A stretch of 64,000 nt of DNA. It comes from Chrysophaeum taylorii. Its lineage: Eukaryota > Sar > Pelagophyceae > Pelagomonadales > Pelagomonadaceae. The stretch is from contig JAQMWT010000322.1 of NCBI GenBank assembly GCA_029834535.1, positions 248,001 to 312,000 on the forward strand. The letters run 5' to 3'. The notes beneath the pieces are model-generated. The model did no database searches. It worked only from the letters and a program-made list of their open reading frames with translations, and was not told the origin of the DNA. The translations under genes were made by a program, and so were the position numbers. Positions within the stretch are counted from its first letter, which is position 1, and every line of letters starts with the position of its first letter. Positions 51,172 through 60,900 of this stretch are shown here, piece by piece.

Positions 51172-53385
51172 TCAGATGCCGACTTGGTTGCAGAAATGGT
51201 CGAACTCCTGGCGGTCAAGGCGACCGTCGCCCGAGTTGTCGTAGTCCATGAGGGACATCTGGAGCTCGTCGAGTTGGATACTCTTGGAGCCTTCGATAGC
51301 CGTCATCATTTTGGAGAGCTCGGCGAGGGTAACGAAACCATCGCGGGACTCGTCGAGGAGTTGGAACATGAGGTCGTTGACAGCGCGGGTGCGCGAGGCT
51401 CCGCGCTGGCGTGTAATCCAGGCCGCAAAGGTCGGGAAGGTGATGACCTGCGAGCCAAAGGCGCCGGCGACGACCTTGGCGGGATCGCGGAGCGAGAAGG
51501 AAGCGTCGGGGTGGACGGCGAAGGAAACGCGGCGGAGAAAGTGCTCGATTTCGTCCCGCGGGACTTCGCCGTCGCGGTTGACATCGAAGATGGAGAAGAG
51601 CTCGTTGGCGCGGACGTACTCGTGGGGTGTGAGGCTTGCGACGACGGCGCGGTCGCGCTCGAGGCGGTCGCGCGCGCGCCGGAAATCGTCGCTCGCGACG
51701 TCGCGGTCGTCCTTGGCGTCCTCGTCTTTGGGATCGTTGGCGGCGGCGGCCTCGAAGTCTGCCTGGTACCGCATCATGATCGCAGCGAGCTGCAGGGACC
51801 GAAAGGCACGAACGAGCTTCTGGCGCCGAGCAACTCGCGAAATTAGGAGTCGATTCTTGACGGGGTCGACGGACGTAACGATCGCGTAGTTCTCGATCAC
51901 TCCGGTGGCGAAGTATGCGACGCAGACCAAGGGGAGGACCGTGCAGCCGACCACGAGCGCGAAGACCTCGCCCGCGCTGAGGTCTAGCTTGACGACGAGG
52001 AACCACGAGTTGGCACACGCGACGGCCTGTAGGAAGAGCACGAACCGAAGGACCCAGACGACGAGCCAGGGGGTCGAGAACCAAAAGAGGGCCGCATGAT
52101 CTTTGGGGGTGAGCCGCCGGCAGGACTCGTGGTCGTGCGGGGCTTCGACGACGTAGGTGCGCCCGCACCGCTGCGACACGTAGGTCGTGGCCGGTCGAGG
52201 ATCCTCCTCGACGCCGTCGTCGTCCGTCGGAGCGCTCAGGCACCGCTTCAAAAACCCCTCGGACCGCGAGGAGCTGGCGGGGTAGATGCGCAGATCCTCC
52301 GCCGCGTCGTCGTCGTCGTCGTCGTCCTCGAAATCGTAGACGTCGCTCGAGCACGGCTTGTAGCGGTACACGGAGGTCGGCGGACGAATGCTCGATTCCT
52401 TCCTCGTCAGGGGAGCTGGAAATGCTTTACCATCATCTATTTTCCGGGACTCCTCGAAGAACATGAGCGGCGTGATGGCGGCCTTGATGGCGTCGGTCTT
52501 GTACCAGAGCGCGACGATTACGGTCGCGAGAAAGACCTGGAAAACGACGAGCGCGTGCCGGTGCTCGACGCCGGGCTCGAGCACGACGAGGTACACCCAG
52601 CCCAGAAACAACATCCCCAAAACCGCAACCCAGGTCATCACCGACAATTCCACGAGAATCGCTGTTTCGTGCCCGACAGACATGAGCACGTACTCGCTAA
52701 AATCAAACCCGGGGTCGCGCTCGCGCGCGCCTTCGTCTCCGCGCCGAGGCGTGATGAAGTTGTGCCGGATCGATGCGTACTGGAGCCGCGCCCACCGCCG
52801 CGTGCACACGAACGGCCACACCCGAGACCACGCGTTTTGCCGCCGCCGACGGGTCACCACAGACAGCTCCTCCTGAACCTGCCGGAGGTCGTAGCAGTCC
52901 GCCTCGAGCACTTTCAGACGCGACGCGCGATACCCCGACGCCAAGATCAGCAGGGTCAGCTGCAAGATGTAGACCACCATCACCAAAAACAGCTCGATGT
53001 GCAGCCGGTGCGACAAGTGCTCGATTTCTGTCTTGTGCTCGAACACGTCCGTCGCGATGTCCCGCTGACCCGGCAGCTCGAGCCCCGCCGACAAGATCAC
53101 CACCACGAACCCCAACACCATCAGCTCGCTGAACGCCGCGTGCACGACCGGCTTGAAACTACGACGCGTGTTCTCCAGAAGGTAGTCGCGCGCGTGGGTG
53201 AACAGCATCGACAGCACAACCAAAAACGCCAGAATTATTACCCCCGTCGTGTGCACCTTGCTCTGAAACCCCTTCACGTGGTGCCCGCCGTGGTGGTCGT
53301 CGTGGTGGTCGTCGTGGTGGTCGTCGTCGTAGTGGTGCGCCTCGTAGTGGTGATCGTCGTAGAGCTGGTCGTCGTCGCCGGCCAT
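51172..53385 (-). CDS. MLO-like seven-span membrane protein with C-terminal EF-hands
   Basis: 737 residues. The N-terminus is acidic and His-rich (DDDHHDDHHDDHHGGHH). Span 1 and its follow-up (GVIILAFLVVLSMLFTHA, ENTRRSFKPVVHAAFSELMV, LGFVVVILSAG) and the LHIELFLVMVVYILQLTLLI span match the layout of MLO proteins. RHNFITPRR sits at the usual cytoplasmic loop. Further spans lie near residues 240-300 and 425-500. The C-terminus, where plant MLO proteins bind calmodulin, instead carries three EF-hand loops: FDVNRDGEVPRDEIEHFL, LDESRDGFVTLAELSKM and MDYDNSGDGRLDRQEFDHF. Calcium sensing may thus be built in. The long Asp-rich loop near 340-400 is likely cytoplasmic. No intron is seen. The MLO call is by layout and motif; the EF-hands are clear. 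Confidence 0.7.
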   Translation of the reverse strand: MAGDDDQLYDDHHYEAHHYDDDHHDDHHDDHHGGHHVKGFQSKVHTTGVIILAFLVVLSMLFTHARDYLLENTRRSFKPVVHAAFSELMVLGFVVVILSAGLELPGQRDIATDVFEHKTEIEHLSHRLHIELFLVMVVYILQLTLLILASGYRASRLKVLEADCYDLRQVQEELSVVTRRRRQNAWSRVWPFVCTRRWARLQYASIRHNFITPRRGDEGARERDPGFDFSEYVLMSVGHETAILVELSVMTWVAVLGMLFLGWVYLVVLEPGVEHRHALVVFQVFLATVIVALWYKTDAIKAAITPLMFFEESRKIDDGKAFPAPLTRKESSIRPPTSVYRYKPCSSDVYDFEDDDDDDDAAEDLRIYPASSSRSEGFLKRCLSAPTDDDGVEEDPRPATTYVSQRCGRTYVVEAPHDHESCRRLTPKDHAALFWFSTPWLVVWVLRFVLFLQAVACANSWFLVVKLDLSAGEVFALVVGCTVLPLVCVAYFATGVIENYAIVTSVDPVKNRLLISRVARRQKLVRAFRSLQLAAIMMRYQADFEAAAANDPKDEDAKDDRDVASDDFRRARDRLERDRAVVASLTPHEYVRANELFSIFDVNRDGEVPRDEIEHFLRRVSFAVHPDASFSLRDPAKVVAGAFGSQVITFPTFAAWITRQRGASRTRAVNDLMFQLLDESRDGFVTLAELSKMMTAIEGSKSIQLDELQMSLMDYDNSGDGRLDRQEFDHFCNQVGI

Positions 53386-53684
53386 TTGCCCGCCTCAATT
53401 TGCCGAGCTTTCCGTGCACTCCACCCAAATCAAGAAGAACCCCCCAACATTTTTCTCTGAACTTTTTCGTTTGCCGGCCGGCGGCAGGCGGCGGGGGTCT
53501 TTTCTTTCTTTCGCCACATTGCTTCAAATTATTCAAAAAGAACCTTGGTACAACAACAACATCCAATGCTTCAGAAATGGGCAACTAACTTTATATTTAT
53601 TGACCCTTCTTGCGATGTCTTTAAGGTCGTCGACTGTTAAGAGGGGGGTGTGTGTGGGTGGGTAGGAGGCGATGTCTTAGATAC
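53386..53684. other. Intergenic, element edge
   Basis: Upstream region of the MLO-like gene. Near 53628-53652 is GTCGACTGTTAAGAGG followed by a G/GT-rich run, the inverted form of the dispersed C-run/CAGTCGAC motif. It lies just beyond the 3' side of the first helicase fragment. Confidence 0.5.
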
Positions 53685-54425
53685 ATAGACGTGGTCCCAG
53701 TAAGTTCACTTATAGTGCGCGTGTAGACGCCGGGAGGGGGGTTATCGGTATTGCGCAGCACGTGTGGGGTAGGGTGGAGTCGTCGACCCAGATGAGTATA
53801 TCCTCGGGGATGCCGATCGACAGAGAGCCACGTAGAGCTGGACGTGGCAGAAGACGGGCTTGGGAAAGAGGACGCCGACCTCGCGGGGCGTCTGGCCCTG
53901 GCTCTTGTTGATCGTTTGGCGTAGGTGGGCCTTAAGCGATACAGGTTGGAGGAGCCTCGGTGACAACGACACGATCGATTCTGGTACCGTTGCAGTGGCC
54001 GTGCGACGGGTCGAGGTCGCGAAGACTTTAAGCTCGCGATCAAAGTCAGCATCCCGTTGGTTGTCAGGGAGTTGAAAACTCTACTGTAAAGAGCGAGGCG
54101 TCGTCTTCCGACCCAGCCTAGTCAGCCGAAAAGAACTCCGACGCCTCGTCTCCTGGAAAAAATGGCCGCGGTCATGCGCGCGTTGTCAGCATCGACAACA
54201 TCGTTTCGACGGGGCGTGAGAATGGCGCGCTGAAAGAGCCGCCGCGGGTCGTGGAAATAGTCTGCGAGGTCGCCGTAGACGGCTTGGAGGATCACTGTCT
54301 GGCTCTCGCGCCTACCTGATCCTTACTCTCGGGCCAACCTGATCCTTACCCTAATTCGAGGGACAAACAAACAAACAGACAGACAGACAGACAGACAAAC
54401 ATCTGTCGATTAGTAGTTAGGACTG
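53685..54425 (-). pseudogene. Helitron/PIF1-type helicase C-terminal fragment, copy 1
   Basis: Minus-strand frame with LRQTINKSQGQTPREVGVLF then PKPVFCHVQLYVALCRS, the last two motifs of PIF1-family helicases (normally YVALSR; here Ser is Cys). Frames upstream are broken. The segment ends on the right with (CAGA)n at about 54362-54400 and GATTAGTAGTTAGGA. An inverted copy of the whole block lies at 59390-60120. PIF1-type helicases of this kind are carried by Helitron rolling-circle transposons; a cellular PIF1 relic is the alternative. Confidence 0.72.
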
Positions 54426-55339
54426 AGCGCTACACACGTCGTGTGTATTTATTATTTCTGCACTTTTGGAACTCCTCATCGGCCGGTGGCGGGCCGACCT
54501 CGAGGCGGTCGCACACAGCGCGTCAATACGTTGGGCCTGCAACATATAAGCTCGCTGCGGCCTTTGAAGTCGATCCGGGAGAGGTACGTGTACAGTTCTA
54601 TGGTGAGCTTGCGAAGCGAGTTGTGTTGCTTCAGCTCTTCCACGACTCCCGCGCGATCTCGTCATTCTTCTGCTGCGACTCGCGTACCTTGGTGGCGTCG
54701 TCCTTGGGTTCACTCTGCACCGGCGAGGCACCGCTCGAAATCTTGATCAAGCCCGGGACGCGCACTAGCCCGAAAGCAACCTCGTAGACGTGCCCGTCGA
54801 GACCTCGCCTCTCCCAAAGGCGGCGATGACGTCGGTGAATTGTTCCACGACGAAGGCTACATTGTGGCGCCGAGGATCGGCCGGAAGCTTGGCATGCGAG
54901 CGCGTTTTGAATGTTGTAAGATCTCGGGCTTGCTCTGTTTGCGGTTAATGCCGATGATCGATTGTACGAGAGTTCGGCGACGCCAGCAACCCCGCGTTGC
55001 TCGAGAGTCTCTTTCAAAAGGTTATCGGACCAGGCGGGTCGGCCGGTGGGCGTTTGAAGGAGTGCAGCAACAACTGGGTCGTCGACGCGATATTGACGAA
55101 ACTTCATCGTCGGCACCGAATGCACAAACAGCAACCTAAGTACACGTAGTCCCTATAGAGCGCGCCGCCGTCCAGGCCCTCGGTGGTATGTGCCGAGGAT
55201 TTAGTTTGCGTGAAGCTCTAAACAGGCCTCGGGGGGCGACGCAGCGCGCCAAAACGCGCCCGAATGAGGGTTTCGCCGCTCACAATAAACAGCCGTGTCA
55301 ACCGATTTCCTCCTCGCCGCGTCGCGTTTCTTTCTCGGG
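54426..55339. other. Unassigned region beside the helicase fragment
   Basis: A minus-strand ORF at 54631-55134 (MLFVHSVPTMKFRQYRVDDP, then VAALLQTPTGRPAWSDNLL) is open for 167 codons and could be a degraded upstream part of the same element, but I see no Rep or helicase motif in it. Nothing else is supported. Confidence 0.35.

Positions 55340-55402
<63 letters not shown>
55340..55402 (+). repeat. (GACA)n microsatellite
   Basis: Fifteen or more uninterrupted GACA units. The same tetramer makes the (CAGA)n at 54.37 kb and the inverted (TGTC)n at 59.40 kb next to the helicase fragments. Confidence 0.97.
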
Positions 55403-55403
<1 letters not shown>

Positions 55404-55814
55404 CCCATATGGCGAGTACGACCAAGGTGCTGGCACGATGGACCGACGGGGCCTGTGAGGAATGCTCGTCGCCGAACCCTTCTCGGGTTGGCCGAAGACC
55501 GAAGATTTTGAGTTTTCGCAAATGGATGGGCGCACGACGTCCTCGTGATTTGTAAAAATCTAATTCGTGTTTCTGAAGCACGGGATGAAAGAAAGAATCG
55601 AACCCCCCATAAATATTAATTCCATACTGTAGTAAGTGGGGGGGCATCCGACGACAAGACCACACAGTGTGTAGCCGCCCTCCGGAGGAGCTGGTCGCTC
55701 GCAAGCCGTCGTCCTTTCGCCGCCAACGCATACCTCGCCTCGGCAGCAGCAGCAGCACGGAGTGTCGCGCATTCTTTCTCTTCCCGCCGCGACATAGATG
55801 TCAACTCAATTCAT
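55403..55814. other. Intergenic downstream of the E2F-like gene
   Basis: About 410 bp with no gene. CAGCAGCAGCAG lies near 55745. It contains the 3' UTR side of the E2F-like gene. Confidence 0.45.
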
Positions 55815-56890
55815 TCAGGCTTGCAGAACGGGCGTCAGCGATGGAGGGTTTTTGTCCAGCGGTGGTTTCTTGGGAGCTGCGGCAACGAAGCTCGGGGCGG
55901 CTGTCGAGACCGCGGGTTTGGCGTTGGTCGGCGACCAAGGGCAACCGGCGGCGCGCGAGGAAAGGTCGCGAGTGGATTTTATCGTGTGGGGCGTCGGGCG
56001 CAGCGCGGTGCCCGGCGGCTTCTCGGGAACCCCGACGACGGGCGGTTCGTCAGACGATGATTCCGGGGAGTCGGTGCGCTGGCGCTTAGCCGGGTGGTCG
56101 TCGTCGCACCCGTCGGCCGGGGCAGGGGTGACAGTGGTGACGACGCTTTCTTCCGTGTTCGTGTCTCGGGATCCTCTCTTGAGCGCGCCGCCGCCGCGCG
56201 CCTCGAACGCTCCGTGGAAACCGAGGGAGTCCGAGGCGTCGACGATGATATCGTCGTCCGAGGAAGCGTCGTCGTCGTCGTCGTCGTCGTCTTCTTTCGG
56301 TTGCTTCTCGATACCTCGGTCTGCTTCGGGCTTATCGAGGACGTAGAGGTCGAGGGGCCCCGTCTCGCTGCGGAGCGCGACTTGGCAGCGGCCGTCGTCG
56401 TGCTCGCGCATTTCGAGCGTCGCCCCGGGCGGCGCGCGGACGGCCACGATATTTTTCGAAGAACCAAAGACTTCGACGAGGTCCTCGTAGGTGACGCAGA
56501 GCGCGGCTTGGTTGTCTTCGATGAACTTGTCGCGCATCTGCTCGGCGCGCAGGATGCACTCGTCGAGCTGTGCCTCCTCTTTCTCGAGGCGTTCGAGCTC
56601 GGCCTCGAGCTCTGCGACATCCTCGGCGTCGTCGACCATCTCGCCCACCCAGGCCACGTTGTTTTTGGACCGCTTTTCTACCAGGCCCGCGCCCTCCAAA
56701 ACGTTGGTGATGTCGTAGAGCCGCCGCTTCTGGACGCCGAGGCGCGTCGCCGCCTCGTTCAGGTTCACCTCCTTGCATTCCTGCGCGTCGTCGTGAGCCC
56801 AAACGATACGCATGCGCACCTTGCCTTGATGAGCGCGACGAATTTTTTCGTGAGCGTCCCGAGTGTTGTCGTGTCCTCCTCGTCGCCCAT
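55815..56890 (-). CDS. E2F-family cell-cycle transcription factor
   Basis: Exon 1 is 56825-56890 (22 codons) and exon 2 is 55815-56780. Between them is a 44-nt intron (56781-56824) with a GC donor (AAG/GCAAGG) and a GCGCAG acceptor. Joined, the DNA-binding winged helix reads [33 protein letters not shown] and [20 protein letters not shown]. These are the E2F hallmarks, including the [12 protein letters not shown] dimer/DNA motif. A leucine-zipper-like coiled coil follows ([16 protein letters not shown]), then a marked-box-like beta region ([20 protein letters not shown]). An Asp/Ser-rich acidic tail follows. The product is 343 residues. E2F pairs with DP to control S-phase genes. No DP gene or clear retinoblastoma-binding motif is seen here. 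It is divergent from the RPAP3-like gene, 127 bp apart. Confidence 0.93.
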
Positions 56891-57017
56891 CCTGGGGGGC
56901 GGGCGGGCGGGCGAAATGGGTGGTGGTTGTTCGGCCTCGCGTTAAATTGAATTGATTTCAGCCAGTTGTTTTTGTTGTTGTATTATGAAAAAACAAGTCC
57001 TAGCGGTCCGTTGACCG
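56891..57017. promoter_or_regulatory. Short divergent promoter region, E2F / RPAP3-like
   Basis: 127 bp between opposed start codons. A GGCGGGCGGGCGGGCGAAAT string at about 56899-56918 contains GGCGAAAT, close to an E2F site, so self-regulation is conceivable. An AT-rich stretch follows at 56945-57000. Confidence 0.45.
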
Positions 57018-57876
57018 ATGATGGAGAAGAAGAAGAAAGACGATGCCATCGCGCTGCAGTACAAGATTCGAGAGAACGCGATGCGTCAGTCCGAGGTGCT
57101 GCAGGAAATGTCGGCCTGGGAGAAGGACATCCGGAAGCGCGACAAGGAAATGCGCCAGAAGGTGGAGGCGGCGGCGTCGGGGCTCCCGCCCGTGCGCCGC
57201 GGCGGCGGCCGCGTCGTGGGTCTGCACCTCACCAAGACCGCACCAACGGGCACGGCGGCTGGGCACACCCACGACAAGGGCTACGCGAAGTGGGACAGAT
57301 TTGACGTCGACGCCGAGCTCTCAAACGACGATCGACGGCCGATCGACGATTTGGTGCACCCGTTCCGACGCGCGGAGCGACGGGTTGCGGAGCAAGCTGC
57401 GGAGCCGGTACCGCCGATTGGAGGGGACGCGGAGGCCGCGCAGCGCGAGCTTGGCAACAAAATGTTCGCGAACGGCGATTACGCCGGCGCCGTTAAGTCT
57501 TACACCGTTTGTTTGGGTCTCAAGAAACGCAACTCGGTGGCTCTCTCCAATCGCGCCATGGCCTATCTCAAACTCAAGGAGTTCCACAACGCCGAGGCTG
57601 ACTGCACCTCGGCCCTTGGCATAGACCCGACACACGTGAAGAGCCTTCACCGCAGAGCCGCCGCGCGTGAGTCCCTCGCCTCGCCTTACCCTTACTCGCC
57701 GCCGCCTTCTTCTCCTCCTAGGCGACGCGCTCGGCAAGCACCGCGCCGCCCTCGCCGACGTCCAGGCCGCGCTCAAGTTGGAGCCCAGCAACAAAGCCCT
57801 CGCCGCCGAAGCCCTCAAGATTAGACAACACCTCCGCGCCTGCTTCGCCGCCGCCCCCCTCGCCCCCATATCATAA
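57018..57876 (+). CDS. RPAP3/SPAG1-like TPR protein (R2TP co-chaperone type)
   Basis: Exon 1 is 57018-57666. A 55-nt intron (57667-57721, GTGAGT...CTCCTAG) leads to exon 2, 57722-57876, for 267 residues. The N-terminus (QYKIRENAMRQSEVLQEMSAW, EKDIRKRDKEMR) matches the conserved N-terminal segment of RPAP3. WDRFDVDAEL is like its AWAKLDVD stretch. Three TPR units follow at about residues 142-250 (RELGNKMFANGDYAGAVKSY, LSNRAMAYLKLKEFHNAEADC, then across the intron RRAAARDALGKHRAALADV and ALKLEPSN). RPAP3 TPRs clamp HSP90/HSP70 tails in the R2TP complex that assembles RNA polymerase II, PIKKs and, in relatives, axonemal dyneins. The C-terminal RPAP3 domain is absent, so this is a short form. Confidence 0.85.
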
Positions 57877-58090
57877 CGGACGAGGTGCCCGGCCGTCGTA
57901 CGTGGCGCCGCCCTTCCTTCTTGGGGAGAAGGAGGTTGCCGCCGGAGAGCCCCGTTTTTCAGGGGAGGGGACGAGTACTTTCTTCTCGTACTTCTTTCTT
58001 CTCGTAGACCAGCATTATATATACACATACTAATGACGTGTGGCCATCAATAATTTTATCACAAAAGGATGTCCCGCCGAGACACACCAT

Positions 58091-58963
58091 CTACGACACC
58101 GTGCGTCGTCCGTGGGGCATGATCTCCCGCGCTACCGGAGGTGGTGGGAGGAGCGCGTCGAGGCCAAAACGCTTGCCGGTGTCGACGTCGCGGGGCCAGT
58201 CCAAATTATCAAGAAACTCGTCCGCCGCCGTGGCACCGAGCTTGAGGCGCGCGGCCGCCGCGAGGGGATTGAAGGCAGAGCGAGCCGGCGCCCGCCGTTC
58301 GAGCGACGAAAGAACGTCGGCGAGGTGCGCGAGCTTCGCCGCCACCTTTTCGTCGTCGGGGGCAAAGTCGGGCGCGTCAACTGGATCGGCCAGGAGACCC
58401 TCCTCGAGCGCCGTCCGGGTAGCAGCAGCGACGAGGCTGATGTATCGCGACGAGCGCGCGTCCTCGCGGCCCGCGAGATCGACGACGCCGAGATCGCGTC
58501 CCCGAGCCCAGGTCTCGACATCGTCCAACACCAGGAATGGGAACGGGCAGGCGGGGCACCGGTTGCGGGGCGCCGTCTTGGTTGCGCGCTTGCCCAGGGC
58601 TTGGGCAACCTGTAGAGCGAGGAGCGCGGTCTCGCCACATCCGAGGACGACGAGCTCGTCGGCGTCGAGGCGACCGACGCCTTCGGCGATGCGCGCGACT
58701 GCGAGTACCATGTCGGCTGTCCAGCTCGCAGGGACCTGGGCGGCGGCGGCGACGTGCTGCGACCCGCGCAAAGCGCCGTAGTACGCCCCATTCGCATACC
58801 CCGTCACAGCCTCCACACACACCGGTCCGGCTGTGGGTGCCGTGGAGAGAGACCCCAAGAGACCCCCGTCCACCGTCTCGCGCGCCGTCGACGTCACGCG
58901 CAGCGTCAAGTCCCGCCCGATTTGCGTCGCCGATCCAATCGCAATCGCAAGGATCAACACCAT
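58091..58963 (-). CDS. Possible MDR (alcohol dehydrogenase/quinone oxidoreductase)-like protein
   Basis: 290 residues, no intron seen. The N-terminus is hydrophobic (MVLILAIAIGSATQIG) and may be a signal peptide. The middle (about residues 48-125) reads PVCVEAVTGYANGAYYGALR, VPASWTADMVLAVARIAEGV and LVVLGCGETALLALQVAQAL. This follows the order of the medium-chain dehydrogenase pattern (substrate loop, then nucleotide-binding turn before a helix). However, the glycine turn is incomplete, and no zinc cysteines or catalytic His are evident. The C-terminal half is helical and unknown. Treat the family as tentative. It is convergent with the RPAP3-like gene. Confidence 0.5.
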   Translation of the reverse strand: MVLILAIAIGSATQIGRDLTLRVTSTARETVDGGLLGSLSTAPTAGPVCVEAVTGYANGAYYGALRGSQHVAAAAQVPASWTADMVLAVARIAEGVGRLDADELVVLGCGETALLALQVAQALGKRATKTAPRNRCPACPFPFLVLDDVETWARGRDLGVVDLAGREDARSSRYISLVAAATRTALEEGLLADPVDAPDFAPDDEKVAAKLAHLADVLSSLERRAPARSAFNPLAAAARLKLGATAADEFLDNLDWPRDVDTGKRFGLDALLPPPPVAREIMPHGRRTVS

Positions 58964-59389
58964 TGAAAGGTGTTCGGCCTTTCCCTAACGGCTCTGTCAC
59001 GTCACGACACACACACACGTCGGGGTTTACATTTCGACTAAACGACCCGCCACGTCAGCACCACCGACAACGCCCGAAAAGGGCTCGATCGACGGGTTAT
59101 GGTCGCCTCGAAGAGTGCGGTCTGACCCGTCGGGGACCGGAGAAAGCGGCTAGAACGCGCTGAAATCGGTCACTCGGGTTGGCGCCGTCCTGGCGGGTAT
59201 TCCGGTAGGGTCCGCTCTTTTGCGGAAGGGCATAGTGCCACCCGATAGTAGGAACGAACTGGCCGGACCTTCTTTGTACTTTGACAGCTCCGTGCGGGAA
59301 AATCGGGTAACTCCTGCTCTTATTCCGTCCGTTGAGAGCGCGATCTCTTCCTTACCCTTTCTTTTTCACCCCGTTTATCCTAACTACTA
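58964..59389. other. Intergenic
   Basis: Upstream of the MDR-like gene. A (CA)n run lies at about 59006-59020. No gene seen. Confidence 0.4.
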
Positions 59390-60120
59390 ATCGACAGATG
59401 TTTGTCTGTCTGTCTGTTTGTTTGTCTGTCTGTCTGTTTGTCCCTCGATTTAGGGTAAGGATCAGGTAGGCGCGAGAGTAAGGATCAGGTAGGCGCGAGA
59501 GCCAGCCAGTGATCCTCCAAGCCGTCTACGGCGACCTCGCAGACTGTTTCCACGACCCGCGGCGGCTCTTTCAGCGCGCCATTCTCACGCCCCGTCGAAA
59601 CGATGTTGTCGATGCTGACAACGCGCGCATGACCGCGGCCTTTTTTTTTCCCGGAGACGAGGCGTCGGAGTTCTTTTGGGCCGACTAGGTTGGGTCGGAA
59701 GCCGACGCCTCGCTCTTTACAGTAGAGTTTTGAACTCCCTGACAACCAACGGCATGCTGACTTTGATCGCGAGCTTAAAGTCTTCGCAACCTCGACCCGT
59801 CGCACGGCCACTGCAACGGTACCAGATACATGATCGATCGTGTCGTTGTCACCGAGGCACCTCCAACCTGTATCCCTTAAGGCCCGCCGACGCCAAACGA
59901 TCACCAAGAGCCAGGGCCAGACGCCCCGCGAGGTCGGCGTCCTCTATCCCAAGCCCGTCTTCTGCCACGTCCAGCTCTACGTGGCTCTCTGTCGATCGGC
60001 ATCCCCGAGGATATACTCATCTGGGTCGACGACTCCACCCTACCCCACACGTGCTGCGCAATACCGATAAGCCCCCTCCCAGCATCTACGCGCGCACTGT
60101 AGGTGAACTTACTGGGACCA
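59390..60120 (+). pseudogene. Helitron/PIF1-type helicase C-terminal fragment, copy 2 (inverted)
   Basis: Inverted copy of 53685-54425. It starts with CTAACTACTAATCGACAG and (TGTC)n at about 59401-59445. A 22-bp tandem duplication (AAGGATCAGGTAGGCGCGAG, about 59456-59500) is specific to this copy. The helicase frame then reads RRRQTITKSQGQTPREVGVL and PKPVFCHVQLYVALCRS. Both copies share the Ser-to-Cys change in the last motif, so they derive from one decayed parent. Beyond the coding end only GTGAACTTACTGGGACCA is shared. Confidence 0.72.
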
Positions 60121-60440
60121 GGTGAACTTACTGGGGTTAGAGATTGGGATTAGGTGAATATAGTGACCAGGTGAACTTACTGGGACCAGATGAACTTACT
60201 GGGATTTTTAGAGTAAACTCAAAGGTTAGCGGCGCGTGCGGATCAAGGCAGCTTAGATTGGCGGAGGCGAGAGCGACGAGCTCGAAGGAGTGGGTGTGAG
60301 CACGAGTGGGTTTACGCCAAACCTACTGGGGTTAGAGATTTGGACTAGGTGAACTTACTTATTCAAAAAATTTCAAGAAACTTACTGGGACCACGTAACT
60401 TGCTGGGGTTAGAGATTGGGACTAGGTGAACTTACTGGCC
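60104..60440 (+). repeat. Degenerate short-repeat array (AGGTGAACTTACTGGG)
   Basis: At least six copies of AGGTGAACTTACTGGG or near variants are spaced irregularly (about 60104, 60120, 60169, 60188, 60349, 60427), several followed by GTTAGAGATTGGGA. One copy also ends the first helicase fragment at about 53692-53712, so this is likely sequence from the element's end that has spread. Confidence 0.8.
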
Positions 60441-60679
60441 TGCACTTGTAGTCCCTTACTAAGGTGTGCTCACGCTCATCATCATGGCATAGCGCGCCCC
60501 GTAGGTACGCGGACTTCTTCCATGTTAAACTAGATCTAGTTCTGCGTGTCGCCTGTCGTGTCCTGAGGCTCGGGGGAACTCACCTCTCCCCTGAACTCTA
60601 ATAACCTGCCTGACTCACACGGTGAGGCGGGATGGTTCTTCAGTGACTCTGCCACTGCACTTCAGAATCCTCTGGAGGG
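60441..60679. other. Intergenic
   Basis: No gene or notable repeat. Confidence 0.4.
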
Positions 60680-60900
60680 CTAGAACACGAATTGGGGGCT
60701 GCCGACGCAACCTTCAGCCTGAAGACGGCCTTGGGGAAGCGCCGCGAGCACGGCGGCATGGAAACATGGGTTCTATTCATTGATTTCGTCGAGACTTTCT
60801 TCGACAGGGTCCCGCGGAAACTAACTACTCTGGCGAGTGCTATCAAAATTAGACGTTCCAGAAATAAATACTCGTACGACTCGTTATAGCGCCCCGCCGC
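60680..60900 (+). pseudogene. Non-LTR retrotransposon reverse transcriptase fragment
   Basis: KRREHGGMETWVLFIDFVET followed by FFDRVPRKL matches the block of LINE reverse transcriptases around the first catalytic Asp (usually FIDLxKAFDRVPR). One frame later it continues as LLWRVLSKLDVPE, again family-like. Only about 70 residues survive, with a frameshift. It is evidence that a LINE able to mobilise tailed retroposons has been active in this genome. Confidence 0.72.

Noticed and set aside
52096-53460. 454-codon plus-strand ORF opposite the MLO-like gene
   Set aside because: Arg/His/Val-rich shadow, ending in a Val run that is the complement of the His/Asp repeat.
55340-55402. (GACA)n as a CRISPR-like array
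   Set aside because: Pure tetramer microsatellite without spacers, in a eukaryotic context.
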